Below, in pieces: positions 1 to 8,382 of a stretch of 59,390 nt of DNA; the stretch's first letter is position 1, and the number at the start of each line of letters is the position of its first letter. The translations under genes were made by a program, and so were the position numbers. The DNA is from Pseudomonadota bacterium. Its GTDB lineage: Bacteria > Pseudomonadota > Gammaproteobacteria > Burkholderiales > Burkholderiaceae_C. The notes under the pieces were generated by a model. It was not told the origin of the DNA. It made no database searches and saw only the letters and a list, made by a program, of their open reading frames with translations. Location: NCBI GenBank assembly GCA_029780695.1, contig JAKOYD010000085.1, forward strand, positions 1-59,390. Direction: 5' to 3'.

Positions 1-708
1 CGCCGACAGTGCGATGCGGTAGCCCTCACCTTCCTGACCGATCAGGTTTTCGGCCGGAATGCGGCAGTTGTCCAGGTTGATCTGCGCGGTGTCGGAGCTG
101 TGCTGCCCGAGCTTGTCTTCCAGCCGCGCCACCGCATAGCCTGGCGCATCGGTCGGCACCATGAACGCGCTCATGCCCTTCTTGCCGGCGCCCTTGTCGG
201 TGACGGCGATGACGATGGCCAGCTGGCCGTTCTTGCCGCTGGTGATGAACTGCTTGACGCCGTTGAGCACGTAGCTGTCGCCGTCTTTCACTGCAGTCGT
301 CCGCAGCGCCGAGGCGTCCGAGCCGACGTGCGGCTCGGTCAGGCAGAAAGCGCCCAGCATCCGGCCCTGCGCCAGCGGCACCAGCCACTGCTGCTTCTGG
401 GCTTCGCTGCCGTAACGCATCAGGATGGCGTTGACCGGGCAGTTGGTCACCGAGATGGCGGTGCTGGTGCCCCCGTCGCCGGCGGCGATTTCTTCCAGCA
501 CCAGCGCCAGCGTCAGGTAGTCCAGATTGGCGCCGCCATAGGCTTCGGGCACACAGATGCCGTAGGCGCCCAGTGCCGCCAGCCCCTGATGGGCTTCCTT
601 CGGGAAGGTGTGCTCCTTGTCCCAGCGCGGCGCATGGGGCCACAACTGCTCGGTGGCAAAGGCGCGCACCGCGTCGCGAATCATTTCCTGGTCTTGTGTC
701 AGCAGCAT
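1..708 (-). CDS. acyl-CoA dehydrogenase, C-terminus cut off by window edge
   Basis: The frame opens with ATG at 708 and stays open to base 1, so only about the first 236 residues of a roughly 380-residue enzyme are present. Visible are the helical N-terminal domain (MLLTQDQEMIRDAVRAFATE) and the flavin-binding signature LTEPHVGSDASA in the middle beta domain, typical of FAD-dependent acyl-CoA dehydrogenases that make the trans-2-enoyl-CoA. The catalytic glutamate lies beyond the edge, so chain-length preference cannot be judged. It follows an SDR gene (31-base gap) and a thiolase on the same strand, which suggests a cytoplasmic beta-oxidation or branched-chain acyl-CoA operon. Family assignment is firm; substrate is unknown. 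Confidence 0.9.
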   Translation of the reverse strand, partial: MLLTQDQEMIRDAVRAFATEQLWPHAPRWDKEHTFPKEAHQGLAALGAYGICVPEAYGGANLDYLTLALVLEEIAAGDGGTSTAISVTNCPVNAILMRYGSEAQKQQWLVPLAQGRMLGAFCLTEPHVGSDASALRTTAVKDGDSYVLNGVKQFITSGKNGQLAIVIAVTDKGAGKKGMSAFMVPTDAPGYAVARLEDKLGQHSSDTAQINLDNCRIPAENLIGQEGEGYRIALSA

Positions 709-739
709 GTTGTCTCCGTTATTCGGGCGGGGCGCCGGC

Positions 740-1420
740 TTACCAGCTGTCGAAAGGCGTGCCGTCGTAATTCAGGAAGCGGCCACGGTCGGACGGTGTC
801 AGCGCGGCCAGCGTGGCACGCAGGCCGGCTGCGCTGTCGGTCAGCGTCACCGGGGCCGACGCGCCGCCCATGTCGGTCTGCACCCAGCCGGGATGCAGCG
901 CCACCATCGTGACGCCGGCGTAGCAGGGCTGGGCCGAAGCCACAGCCATGTTCAGCGCCGCCTTGCTGACACGGTACAGCCAGGCGTTGCCGGCAGCCAC
1001 ACCGCCGATGCGGCCCATCACGCTGGAGATGAAGCCGAAGCGCCCGCCGCCGGGCTGGTCGGACGCCGCCACCAGCGGCGCCACCTGCGGAATCACCTGC
1101 ATCGCGCCCAGCACGTTGGCGTGCATCACGCGGTCGAACTCGGGCTGCGTCGGCGGCTCGGTCGCGTCGGCGCGGTTCATGACGCCGGCCACGTACAGCG
1201 CGGTGTCGATCTTCTCGCCATCGAGCTGCCAGGCCAGACCGCTGACGCTGGCCGGGTTGGCCACGTCCACCGTCAGCACCTGTGCGCCCAGCGCCGCCAG
1301 CCGCTCGCGCCCGGCGTCGTCGCGCGCCGTGGCAATCACCCGTTCACCCGCCTGCAGCGACTGCCGCACGAACTCGAACCCGATGCCGCGCGACGCGCCG
1401 ATGACCAGTACCGTTGTCAT
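740..1420 (-). CDS. SDR family NAD(P)-dependent oxidoreductase
   Basis: A 226-residue short-chain dehydrogenase/reductase. The Rossmann glycine motif GASRGIG is at residues 8-14, the catalytic serine is in SSV near 132-133, and the catalytic pair Tyr149/Lys153 is in YRVSK. The usual NNAG is replaced by VAGV near residue 78, as in the C-factor/sniffer-like branch of SDRs. It lies 63 bases after the thiolase and 31 bases before the acyl-CoA dehydrogenase, all on the minus strand, so co-transcription is likely. The substrate is not evident; a role in hydroxyacyl or carbonyl reduction alongside its neighbours is only inference. Confidence 0.88.
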   Translation of the reverse strand: MTTVLVIGASRGIGFEFVRQSLQAGERVIATARDDAGRERLAALGAQVLTVDVANPASVSGLAWQLDGEKIDTALYVAGVMNRADATEPPTQPEFDRVMHANVLGAMQVIPQVAPLVAASDQPGGGRFGFISSVMGRIGGVAAGNAWLYRVSKAALNMAVASAQPCYAGVTMVALHPGWVQTDMGGASAPVTLTDSAAGLRATLAALTPSDRGRFLNYDGTPFDSW

Positions 1421-1483
1421 GTCGATTTTCCTGCCAAAAAGTGGCTCAATCCAGCGTCAATCCGTCAGTTGTTGCTCTGAAAT

Positions 1484-2665
1484 TCAAAGCAACTCCAGCG
1501 CCACGGCGGTCGCTTCGCCGCCGCCGATGCACAGCGTGGCCAGACCGCGCTTCTTGCCGCGTGCCTTCAGTGCGTGCAGCAGCGTGACCATGATGCGGGC
1601 GCCGCTGGCGCCGATCGGGTGGCCCAGCGCGCAGGCGCCGCCGTTGACGTTGACGATGTCGTGCGACAGACCCAGATCCTTCATCAGCGCCATCGGCACC
1701 ACGGCAAAAGCCTCGTTCACTTCCCACAGGTCGACGTCCGCCACGCTCCAGCCGGCCTTTTGCAGGGCCTTCTGCGTCGCGCCGACCGGGGCGGTGGCAA
1801 ACCACTCGGGCTCCTGCGCGTGTACCGCGTGGCTGACGATGCGCGCCAGCGGCTTGCAGCCCAGTTTTTCAGCGGTCGAAGCCCGCATCATCACCATCGC
1901 GGCCGCGCCGTCGTTGATGCTGGAGCTGCTGGCAGCGGTGATGGTGCCGTCTTTCCGGAAAGCCGGTTTGAGGGAGGCGATCTTGTCGAGCTTCACGCGC
2001 CCCGGTCCTTCGTCGATGCTGATGACCGTCTCGCCGGCGCGGGTCTTCACGGTCACCGGCGTGATCTCGGCAGCAAAACCGCCCGACTCGGTGGCCGCTT
2101 TTGCGCGCTGCACGCTGGCGGTGGCAAAGGCGTCCTGCTCGGCGCGGGTGAAACCGTATTTGGCGGCGCAGTCCTCGCCGAAGGTGCCCATCGAGCGGCC
2201 CGGCTCGTAGGCGTCTTCCAGGCCGTCGAGCATCATGTGATCGAAGATGCGGTCGTGCCCGAGCCGGTAGCCGCCGCGCCCTTTTTGCAGCAGGTAGGGC
2301 GCGTTGGTCATGCTCTCCATGCCGCCGGCCACCAGCACGTCGTGCGTGCCCGCCACCAGCATGTCGTGCGCGAACATCGCCGCGCGCATGCCCGAGCCGC
2401 ACATCTTGCTGAGCGTGACCGCGCCCGCGCTCTTGGGCAAGCCGCCCTTGAACGCCGCCTGCCGCGCCGGCGCCTGGCCCTGGCCGGCCATCAGGCAGTT
2501 GCCGAAGATGACTTCGGTGACCAGTTCCGGTTTAATGCCGGCGCGCTCGACGGCGGCCTTGATCGCCGCGCCGCCCAGGTCGTGCGCGGCCAGCGGCGTG
2601 AAGTCGCCCTGGAAACTGCCCATGGGGGTGCGGGCGGCGGAAACGATGACGATGGGGTCGGACAT
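1484..2665 (-). CDS. acetyl-CoA C-acyltransferase (thiolase)
   Basis: A 393-residue protein of normal thiolase length. The nucleophile Cys89 is in KMCGSG, the general-base His349 in GHPIG and the second cysteine Cys379 in CIGGGEA, the complete catalytic triad of thiolases. The sequence resembles biosynthetic/degradative acetyl-CoA acetyltransferases (PhaA/AtoB type), which condense two acetyl-CoA or cleave acetoacetyl-CoA. There is no phaB or phaC beside it; the following SDR and acyl-CoA dehydrogenase genes favour acyl-CoA breakdown. A purine-rich ribosome site (AAGGAGC) lies just upstream of the ATG. The choice between acetoacetyl-CoA and longer-chain specificity is open. Confidence 0.93.
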   Translation of the reverse strand: MSDPIVIVSAARTPMGSFQGDFTPLAAHDLGGAAIKAAVERAGIKPELVTEVIFGNCLMAGQGQAPARQAAFKGGLPKSAGAVTLSKMCGSGMRAAMFAHDMLVAGTHDVLVAGGMESMTNAPYLLQKGRGGYRLGHDRIFDHMMLDGLEDAYEPGRSMGTFGEDCAAKYGFTRAEQDAFATASVQRAKAATESGGFAAEITPVTVKTRAGETVISIDEGPGRVKLDKIASLKPAFRKDGTITAASSSSINDGAAAMVMMRASTAEKLGCKPLARIVSHAVHAQEPEWFATAPVGATQKALQKAGWSVADVDLWEVNEAFAVVPMALMKDLGLSHDIVNVNGGACALGHPIGASGARIMVTLLHALKARGKKRGLATLCIGGGEATAVALELL

Positions 2666-2709
2666 GAAAGTAGCTCCTTAAGCAGACGTGAAAAATCAGG
2701 ACTCAAAAA

Positions 2710-3090
2710 TCAATGCACAACCGGCTCGTGCAACACGCCAAAACGCTCGGCCAGGCCGGCCAGGCGCTTGTCCAGTGTCCATAGCTGCGCGCCAGAAGTC
2801 ATCCGCGTCGAGGCCAGCAGCAGGATGTCGACCAGCCCGCAACCCAGGCCGAACAGGCGCTCGCGCTCGATGAACTGCAGGGCCTCGCCGACGCTGGCTT
2901 GCTGGGCGGGACGCAGGCAAGCGAGATCGGACAGGGTCTGGCTGCGCGCGGGCGGCGAGCCGCAGGCGATTTCGCCCACCACGAGGGGATGCGTCAGCAC
3001 CTGATCGGTCGTCAGCAGCGCCGTCAAGGCGTCATTGCCATGGCGGAAGTGATCGACCCACACGGAGGTGTCCACCAGCACGGCGCTCAT
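2710..3090 (-). CDS. vapC: VapC-type PIN-domain toxin ribonuclease
   Basis: A 126-residue PIN-domain protein. Four conserved acidic residues for Mg2+ binding are in place: Asp7 (VDTSVW), Glu40 (GEIACG), Asp88 and Asp107. Known VapC toxins are RNases that cut tRNA or rRNA and are neutralised by the upstream VapB. Its ATG overlaps the vapB stop as ATGA at 3087-3090, so translation is coupled. The catalytic set is intact, so this is probably a working toxin. It sits between aceK and a thiolase gene, an unrelated setting typical for mobile toxin-antitoxin pairs. Confidence 0.92.
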   Translation of the reverse strand: MSAVLVDTSVWVDHFRHGNDALTALLTTDQVLTHPLVVGEIACGSPPARSQTLSDLACLRPAQQASVGEALQFIERERLFGLGCGLVDILLLASTRMTSGAQLWTLDKRLAGLAERFGVLHEPVVH

Positions 3091-3293
3091 GCGGCAGCAT
3101 CGCCCGGGCGGCGGCGCGCCACGTCGGTCATCTTGGGCGCGGCCGCGCCCAGCGTGGCGAGGCGCTTGGCAGCCTGGACGCGGACGAAGGTCTTGACCGC
3201 CTCTCGAAACAGATCGGCCTTGTCCATGGTCGGATCGGCCACTTCAAGTGCCTTTTCATACAGCGCATCGTCGATGGTGACAGTCGTTCGCAT
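3087..3293 (-). CDS. vapB: VapB-family antitoxin (DUF2191 type)
   Basis: A 68-residue protein starting [19 protein letters not shown], the ribbon-helix-helix N-terminus of DUF2191/VapB antitoxins. The C-terminal half is Arg/Ala-rich and should wrap the toxin. An in-frame ATG eight codons upstream (3317) exists, but MRTTVTIDD matches the family N-terminus, so 3293 was chosen. Its stop overlaps the start of vapC. Such antitoxins repress their own operon by binding upstream; the AT-rich stretch just before it (3300-3335, with ATCATAATTGAT-like symmetry) is a plausible site. Confidence 0.88.
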   Translation of the reverse strand: MRTTVTIDDALYEKALEVADPTMDKADLFREAVKTFVRVQAAKRLATLGAAAPKMTDVARRRPGDAAA

Positions 3294-3340
3294 GGAAATC
3301 CTCAATATTGATGTCAAATTACATCATAATTGATGCTCAA

Positions 3341-5245
3341 TCACTCCGAAGGTTCCGCAACCGTGGCCGGCGACGATGTGTCCGGCTGGTCCGCTGGCGT
3401 TTCGGCGAACGCCGCCGCTGGGTCCGCCAATTCAGACGCGCCCTTCACGCCCCCATTCACTTCAAACCGCCGGTGGACCCCATACGGAAAGAAATCAATC
3501 ACCTCCCCGCTCTTGATCCGCTCCTTGGTCTGCTGCCAAAACTCCGGCTCCAGCAATTCCGCGTGATGCCGCATGAAGACCTCGCGCACGCGCGGGTTGC
3601 CCAGCAGAAAAGGGCCGAAGGTTTCGGGGAACACATCCCCCTTGGCGACGTGGTACCAGATCTCGCCGCTCATCTCGTCTTCTTCGTTGCGCGGCGGGGG
3701 CACGCGGCGGAAGTTGCAGTCGGTGAGGTACTCGATCTCGTCGTAGTCGTAGAACACCACCTTGCCGTGGCGCGTGACGCCGAAGTTCTTCCACAGCATG
3801 TCGCCGGGGAAGATGTTGGCGGCCACCAGGTCCTTGATGGCATTGCCGTATTCGATGACGGCGTGTTCCATCTGCGCGCGGGCTGCGGCGTCGTCGGGGC
3901 CGGCGTCAAAGGCTTCCTGCAGGTAGATGTTGAGGGGAATCATGCGCCGCTCGATGTAGGCGTGGGCAATGATGACCTCGGTCTGGCCGTCGCCATCGCG
4001 GTCTGAAATCTCGATCTGGCTGAGGGCAAACTTCTCGATCTCGGCGATCAGCTCGTCCTCGAAGCGGTCGCGTGGAAAGGCGATGAGCGAGAACTCCATC
4101 GTGTCGGCCATGCGGCCCACGCGGTCGTGCTGCTTGACGAGCTGGTACTTGCCGCGAATCTGCTCGCGCGTGGTCTCCTTGGGCGCCGGGTACCAGTCCT
4201 TGATGACCTTGAACACGTAGGGAAAGCTGGGCAGGTCGAACACGAGCATGACCATGCCCTTGATGCCAGGCGCGATGCGGAACTGGTCGGTGCTGTGCCG
4301 CAGGTGCCAGAGAAAGTCGCGGTAGAACAGGTTCTTGCCCTGCTTGGCCAGGCCCAGCGCGTTGTAGATTTCGGCGCGCGGCTTGCGCGGCATGAGGCTG
4401 CGCAGAAACTGCACGTAGGCCGACGGAATTTCCATGTCGACCATGAAGTAGGCGCGCGAGAAGCTGAACAGAATCAGCATGTCCTCCTCGCCGAACAGCG
4501 CCGCATCGACATACACGGTGCCCGGCGTGCGGTGCAGGATGGGCAGCGCAAACGGCAGTTCGCGAAAGCCGTTGATGACCTTGCCGACCAGGTAGGCGCC
4601 CTTGTTGCGGTAGAACAGGCTGGAGAGCACCTGCACCTGGAAGTTGGGGCGCGGCTTGTCGGCACCCAGCTCGCGCCGCATGGCATCGGCAACACGCTGC
4701 GTGTCGCGCGGCAGGTCTTCAAAGTCGCAGTAGAGATCGAACGACGCCAGCACGGCGCGCACCGTGTCTTCGAGCTGGTTGGCGCCGGGGTAGAAGGCTT
4801 GGTAGGTGGTTCTGGCCTTGGGGTCGTCGGTCTCCAGGTACTCCGTGCTGATGGCCGGGCGCACAAAGATGAAATCGTTGTGAAAGTAGCTGCGGTGCAG
4901 GATGCGCGTGCTGACTGAGTTGAAGAAGGTCTCAGCCAGTTCGGGCTGCTTGTGCGCCACCAGCATGCCGATGTAGTGCAGCTTGACCTGCTGCCATGTC
5001 TCCATCGGTTGTTCGCCGGCCTTGAACTCGCGCTCCAGGCGCTTCTGGCATTCGCGCACGCGCAGGTCGTAGAACTCGATGCGCTCGCGCTGCGCGCGCT
5101 GCTGGCCGTGCCAGTCGCAGGTTTCAAAGCGGTGCTTGGCGCGCGCGCTTTCAGTGCGGAACAGCCGGTAATGGCGGTTGAACCCGTCGATCATGGCCTG
5201 CGCGATGTCGCGCGCCAGCGGGGAATCGAGGGTTTGCGGCTGCAT
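3341..5245 (-). CDS. aceK: isocitrate dehydrogenase kinase/phosphatase
   Basis: A 634-residue AceK, slightly longer than the usual 570-610. The enzyme phosphorylates and dephosphorylates isocitrate dehydrogenase and so switches carbon between the TCA cycle and the glyoxylate shunt. The family core is clear (for example [40 protein letters not shown] and a C-terminal [16 protein letters not shown]). The frame is open upstream to 5530, but [19 protein letters not shown] at 5245 matches the family start and lies just past the carbonic anhydrase stop. The C-terminal tail after the conserved PYGVHRRF segment is a low-complexity extension of about 40 residues. aceA and aceB are not in this window. 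Confidence 0.96.
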   Translation of the reverse strand: MQPQTLDSPLARDIAQAMIDGFNRHYRLFRTESARAKHRFETCDWHGQQRAQRERIEFYDLRVRECQKRLEREFKAGEQPMETWQQVKLHYIGMLVAHKQPELAETFFNSVSTRILHRSYFHNDFIFVRPAISTEYLETDDPKARTTYQAFYPGANQLEDTVRAVLASFDLYCDFEDLPRDTQRVADAMRRELGADKPRPNFQVQVLSSLFYRNKGAYLVGKVINGFRELPFALPILHRTPGTVYVDAALFGEEDMLILFSFSRAYFMVDMEIPSAYVQFLRSLMPRKPRAEIYNALGLAKQGKNLFYRDFLWHLRHSTDQFRIAPGIKGMVMLVFDLPSFPYVFKVIKDWYPAPKETTREQIRGKYQLVKQHDRVGRMADTMEFSLIAFPRDRFEDELIAEIEKFALSQIEISDRDGDGQTEVIIAHAYIERRMIPLNIYLQEAFDAGPDDAAARAQMEHAVIEYGNAIKDLVAANIFPGDMLWKNFGVTRHGKVVFYDYDEIEYLTDCNFRRVPPPRNEEDEMSGEIWYHVAKGDVFPETFGPFLLGNPRVREVFMRHHAELLEPEFWQQTKERIKSGEVIDFFPYGVHRRFEVNGGVKGASELADPAAAFAETPADQPDTSSPATVAEPSE

Positions 5246-5256
5246 GGCGCGCGGCG

Positions 5257-5943
5257 CTACAGGGGGAAGTCGCTGGAACCCGGCTTGGCGTCCGGGTCGC
5301 GCGGGTAGCGCTTGATGGCGCCGCGGAACACGTCCACCACCTCGTCGGGCTTGGTCATGGTCACGCCCAGGTCCTTCACCAGCCCGTCCTTCAGGCCGTA
5401 GCACCAGCCATGCACCGCCAGCGGCTGGCCGCGCTTCCAGGCGTCCTGCACCACGTTGGACTGCGCCACGTTGCCGACCTGTTCGATCACGTTCATCTCG
5501 CACAGCGTGTCTTCTTGCGCGGTGCCGCACAGGTGCATCAGGCGGCCGCGGTGGCGCATCTTCACGTCGTGCACGTGGCGCAGCCAGTTGTCGGCCAGGC
5601 CGACGCGCTTGTCGTGCAGGGCCGCCAGCACGCCGCCGCAGCCGTAATGGCCAACGACCATGATGTGCTCCACCTTCAGCACGTCGACGGCGAACTGGAT
5701 GACCGACAGCGCATTCAAATCCGAGTGCACCACCACGTTGGCCACGTTGCGGTGCACGAACACCTCGCCCGGCGCCAGGCCAATCACCTGGTTGGCCGGC
5801 ACGCGGCTATCGGAGCAGCCGATCCACAGGTACTTGGGCGACTGCTGCGCCGACAGCTCCTTGAAGAAGCCGGGCTGTTGTCGCTCAACGCGCTCGGCCC
5901 AGGCGCGGTTGTTGTCGATAAGGTGCCGCAGGGGAGTGGACAT
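5257..5943 (-). CDS. can: beta-class carbonic anhydrase
   Basis: A 228-residue beta-carbonic anhydrase that interconverts CO2 and bicarbonate in the cytoplasm. The zinc ligands are visible: Cys43 in CSDSR (with Asp45/Arg47 forming the catalytic dyad), His99 and Cys102 in GHYGCGG. It lies 11 bases upstream of aceK on the same strand and the two are probably co-transcribed. Upstream (5952-6000) is a copy of the palindromic repeat family described below rather than an obvious promoter. Confidence 0.95.
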   Translation of the reverse strand: MSTPLRHLIDNNRAWAERVERQQPGFFKELSAQQSPKYLWIGCSDSRVPANQVIGLAPGEVFVHRNVANVVVHSDLNALSVIQFAVDVLKVEHIMVVGHYGCGGVLAALHDKRVGLADNWLRHVHDVKMRHRGRLMHLCGTAQEDTLCEMNVIEQVGNVAQSNVVQDAWKRGQPLAVHGWCYGLKDGLVKDLGVTMTKPDEVVDVFRGAIKRYPRDPDAKPGSSDFPL

Positions 5944-5951
5944 TTACAAGC

Positions 5952-6000
5952 CAAATCAGCCGCCAGCGCATGTCTGACAAGCGCCAGCAGCTATAAAAAT
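5952..6000. repeat. palindromic repeat, family A
   Basis: The core CGCCAGCGC, a variable stem around TGTCTGACAAGCGC, then CAGCTATAAAAAT. It lies between the isovaleryl-CoA dehydrogenase stop and the carbonic anhydrase start. It is one of at least ten intergenic copies in the window sharing the order CCAGCGC / hairpin / AGCTATnAAA. Confidence 0.75.
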
Positions 6001-6030
6001 CGATGCAAACCGTGCATCCGCCCAAGAAGC

Positions 6031-7212
6031 TTACATCGTCTCGGCAAACAGCTCGCGACCAATCAGCATGCGGCGAATCTCCGACGTGCCGGCGCCGATC
6101 TCGTACAGCTTGGCATCACGCCACAGGCGGCCCAGCGGGTATTCGTTGATGTAGCCGTTGCCGCCAAACAGCTGGATGCCGTCGCCGGCCATCTTGGTGG
6201 CCATTTCGGCCGTCCACAGGATGACGCTGGCGCAGTCCTTGCGCACCTGGCGCACGTGCGCGGCGCCCAGCGCGTCCAGGTTCTTGCCGATGGTGTAGAG
6301 AAAGGCGCGGCCGGCTTGCAGCACGGTGTACATGTCGGCCACCTTGCCCTGCACCAGCTGGAATTCGCCAATGCTCTGGCCGAACTGCTTGCGATCGTGG
6401 ATGTAAGGCACCACGTTGTCCATCACCGCCTGCATGATGCCGACTGGGCCGCCGGCGAGCACGGCACGCTCGTAGTCGAGGCCGCTCATCAGCACCTTGG
6501 CGCCCTGGTTCAGGCCGCCCAGGATGTTGGCCTCGGGCACTTCGACGTTGTCAAACACCATCTCGCCCGTGTGGCTGCCGCGCATGCCGAGCTTGTCGAG
6601 CTTTTGCGCGGTGCTGAAGCCCTTCATGCCTTTTTCAACGATGAACGCGGTGACGCCGCGCGCGCCCAACTCGGGCTCGGTCTTGGCGTAGACCACCATG
6701 GTGTCGGCATCCGGCCCGTTGGTGATCCACATCTTGGTGCCATTCAGCAGGTAGTAGCCGCCCTTGTCTTCGGCGCGCAGCTTCATGCTGATGACGTCGC
6801 TGCCCGCACCCGGCTCGCTCATGGCGAGCGCGCCGACGTGCTGTCCGCTGACCAGCTTGGGCAGGTACTTGGCCTTTTGCGCGTCGTTGCCGTTGCGCTT
6901 GATCTGGTTCACGCACAGGTTGCTGTGCGCGCCGTAGCTGAGGCCAATCGACGCGCTGGCGCGGCTGATCTCTTCCATGGCGATCATGTGCGCCAGGTAG
7001 CCCATGTTGCTGCCGCCGTATTCCTCGGGCACGGTGATGCCCAGCACGCCCAACTCGCCCATCTTGGGCCACAGATCCATGGGGAACTGGTCGGTCTTGT
7101 CGACCTCGGCGGCGCGCGGGGCAATCTCGGCCTGCGCAAAATCGCGCACGGCGTCGCGCAGCGCATCGATGTCTTCGCCAAGCTGGAAGTTCAGGCCGGG
7201 CAGGTTGCTCAT
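6031..7212 (-). CDS. ivd: isovaleryl-CoA dehydrogenase
   Basis: A 393-residue acyl-CoA dehydrogenase. The flavin signature is at 132-142 (SEPGAGSDV). The putative catalytic Glu248 is in [12 protein letters not shown], the position used by isovaleryl-CoA dehydrogenases; most other acyl-CoA dehydrogenases place it near residue 375. This supports conversion of isovaleryl-CoA to 3-methylcrotonyl-CoA in leucine degradation (LiuA). The start at 7212 has a strong AGGAG ribosome site; the open frame extends 41 codons further but lacks family similarity. A promoter-like region with a 12-bp palindrome lies directly upstream. Upstream on the same strand are a thioesterase and a LiuR-like regulator. Confidence 0.92.
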   Translation of the reverse strand: MSNLPGLNFQLGEDIDALRDAVRDFAQAEIAPRAAEVDKTDQFPMDLWPKMGELGVLGITVPEEYGGSNMGYLAHMIAMEEISRASASIGLSYGAHSNLCVNQIKRNGNDAQKAKYLPKLVSGQHVGALAMSEPGAGSDVISMKLRAEDKGGYYLLNGTKMWITNGPDADTMVVYAKTEPELGARGVTAFIVEKGMKGFSTAQKLDKLGMRGSHTGEMVFDNVEVPEANILGGLNQGAKVLMSGLDYERAVLAGGPVGIMQAVMDNVVPYIHDRKQFGQSIGEFQLVQGKVADMYTVLQAGRAFLYTIGKNLDALGAAHVRQVRKDCASVILWTAEMATKMAGDGIQLFGGNGYINEYPLGRLWRDAKLYEIGAGTSEIRRMLIGRELFAETM

Positions 7213-7225
7213 GTTCTTGTCTCCT

Positions 7226-7254
7226 AATAAAAAGTCAAATATTTGATCGGTCAA
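7226..7254 (-). promoter_or_regulatory. candidate sigma70 promoter of ivd with palindrome in spacer
   Basis: Read on the minus strand: TTGACC (7254-7249), a 17-base spacer, then TTTATT (7231-7226), 14 bases before the ivd start. The spacer contains the perfect 12-bp palindrome TCAAATATTTGA (7235-7246), a position suited to repressor binding. The region is AT-rich against a GC-rich background. No footprint is known to me; the promoter is inferred from spacing only. Confidence 0.5.
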
Positions 7255-7369
7255 GCGGCCGCGGAGCAGGCCATGCCAGTGAACGCCGTGCACGGACCTG
7301 CGCCGGGCACTGGCGTTGTCCCCCATGCGCAGCAAAGGGGGGAAGGCGCGAAGCGACTCAGGGGGGTCA
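7254..7369 (-). repeat. gene-end repeat, family S (copy 1)
   Basis: Immediately after the thioesterase stop, read on the minus strand: TGACCCCCCTGAGTCGCTTC, a small hairpin, a C-run, then a G-run, continuing into GCCTGCTCCGCGGCCGC. Similar blocks follow glyS, corC, the peptide-binding protein gene and yidC. The inner and outer arms can pair like a terminator, but there is no clear U-run. Confidence 0.65.
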
Positions 7370-7374
7370 TTTTC

Positions 7375-7818
7375 TCAATACGTTTTGGGTACCGGCACCA
7401 GGGTCTGCTGCATCAGCGCGCACGGCCCTTCCTTGCCCTCATCGTCCACATGCGTGACTTCGGCGGTGGTGACGATCAGGCGCTTGCCGGGCTTGACCAC
7501 GCGGCCAATGGCACGGAGCGCGCCGCCCTGGTAGCTGCCCAGAAAGTTGATCTTGTATTCGGCGGTGACCACTTCCATTCCCTCGGGGGCGAGGGTCAGC
7601 CCCGCGTAGCCGCCCGCGATGTCGGCCACCGCGCCCATGGCGCCGCCGTGAAAGCCGTCCTGTTGCTGCGTCACCTTGTCGGAATAGGGCAGCCAGATCT
7701 CGACCAAGCCGGGCTCGACGCGGCGCAATTGCGCGCCCAGGTGCTGCATCATCCCCTGGCGGGCAAAGCTGTCGGCCACGCGCGCGTGCAGGGCTTGGGG
7801 GTCGGCGGGCTTGTTCAT
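7375..7818 (-). CDS. PaaI-family hotdog thioesterase
   Basis: A 147-residue hotdog-fold protein. The segment DGFHGGAMGAVADIAGGYAG carries the conserved HGG and following Asp/Glu region of the PaaI/YdiI thioesterases, which hydrolyse acyl-CoA (often phenylacetyl- or hydroxybenzoyl-CoA type) esters. It sits between the LiuR-like regulator and isovaleryl-CoA dehydrogenase on the same strand, so a role in relieving acyl-CoA stress during branched-chain catabolism is plausible but inferred. A 24-bp palindrome lies 20 bases upstream of its start. Family firm, substrate unknown. Confidence 0.85.
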   Translation of the reverse strand: MNKPADPQALHARVADSFARQGMMQHLGAQLRRVEPGLVEIWLPYSDKVTQQQDGFHGGAMGAVADIAGGYAGLTLAPEGMEVVTAEYKINFLGSYQGGALRAIGRVVKPGKRLIVTTAEVTHVDDEGKEGPCALMQQTLVPVPKTY

Positions 7819-7837
7819 GGCTGAACCCTGGATTGTG

Positions 7838-7861
7838 ATTGACGTTTACGTAAACGTCAAT
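7838..7861. promoter_or_regulatory. 24-bp perfect palindromic operator, LiuR/MerR type
   Basis: A perfect inverted repeat with half-site ATTGACGTTTAC, centred between 7849 and 7850. It contains the stop codon of the MerR gene (7857-7859) and lies 20 bases upstream of the thioesterase start. Its left half gives a TTGACG -35-like hexamer on the minus strand, so the centre would fall in the long spacer typical of MerR-controlled promoters. A second, shorter copy lies at 8330-8345. Confidence 0.75.
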
Positions 7862-8273
7862 TGGACTTTGACTTTTTGGCCGCCGGGCGGTTGACACGCG
7901 CCAGCAAGGTGCGCGCTTCCTTCTCATGCTCGCTGATCTCGCTCAGCGTCGCCTGCAGCTCGGCCAGTTGCGCCTCCAGCTGGGCGCGGTGCTGGCTCAG
8001 CACTTCAAGAAACTTGCGCAGCTGCGGCCCGGTGTCACGCGGGCTGTCGTACATGTCGATCAGCTCTTTGGCCTCGGTCAGCGACAGGCCCAGGCGCTTG
8101 GCGCGCAGGGTGAGTTTCAGGCGCGTGCGGTCGCGGTTGCTGTACACCCGCTGGCGCCCGCCGGGGCCGCTGCGCGCGGGCTGCAACAGACCCATGTCTT
8201 CATAAAAGCGCATGGCGCGCGGCGTCAGGTCGAATTCGCGCGCCAGGTCGCTGATGGAATAGGTGATGGCCAT
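7857..8273 (-). CDS. liuR: MerR-family regulator, LiuR-like
   Basis: A 138-residue MerR-type protein. The winged helix-turn-helix is at about residues 6-40 (YSISDLAREFDLTPRAMRFYEDMGLL), with wing residues GGRQRVYSNRDR, followed by a long dimerisation coiled coil (about 80-125) and a Lys-rich tail. No metal-binding cysteines are present, which fits the organic-effector branch that includes LiuR, a known regulator of leucine/isovalerate catabolism. Its neighbours (thioesterase, isovaleryl-CoA dehydrogenase) and two TTGACGT palindromes flanking the gene support this. The symbol is by similarity and context. Confidence 0.8.
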   Translation of the reverse strand: MAITYSISDLAREFDLTPRAMRFYEDMGLLQPARSGPGGRQRVYSNRDRTRLKLTLRAKRLGLSLTEAKELIDMYDSPRDTGPQLRKFLEVLSQHRAQLEAQLAELQATLSEISEHEKEARTLLARVNRPAAKKSKSN

Positions 8274-8329
8274 GATGGGCTGTCGCGCACGCGCGGCGGG
8301 ATGCGCCGTTCCTCCATAGAATGATTTGA

Positions 8330-8345
8330 TTGACGTTCACGTCAA
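8330..8345. promoter_or_regulatory. second LiuR-type operator in divergent promoter region
   Basis: TTGACGT and ACGTCAA arms separated by two bases. It sits in the 109-bp region between the MerR gene (start 8273, minus) and the MBL-fold gene (start 8383, plus). It shares the TTGACGT half-site with the 24-bp palindrome at 7838-7861, so autoregulation and control of the divergent MBL gene by the same protein are plausible. Confidence 0.6.
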
Positions 8346-8382
8346 CTTCCCGTCATCCTAACCCAGCGCCCGCCACTGCACC

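Noticed and set aside
5246..5530. N-terminal extension of AceK
   Set aside because: It overlaps the carbonic anhydrase gene in another frame and has an Arg/Gly-rich shadow composition; family similarity begins at MQPQTL.
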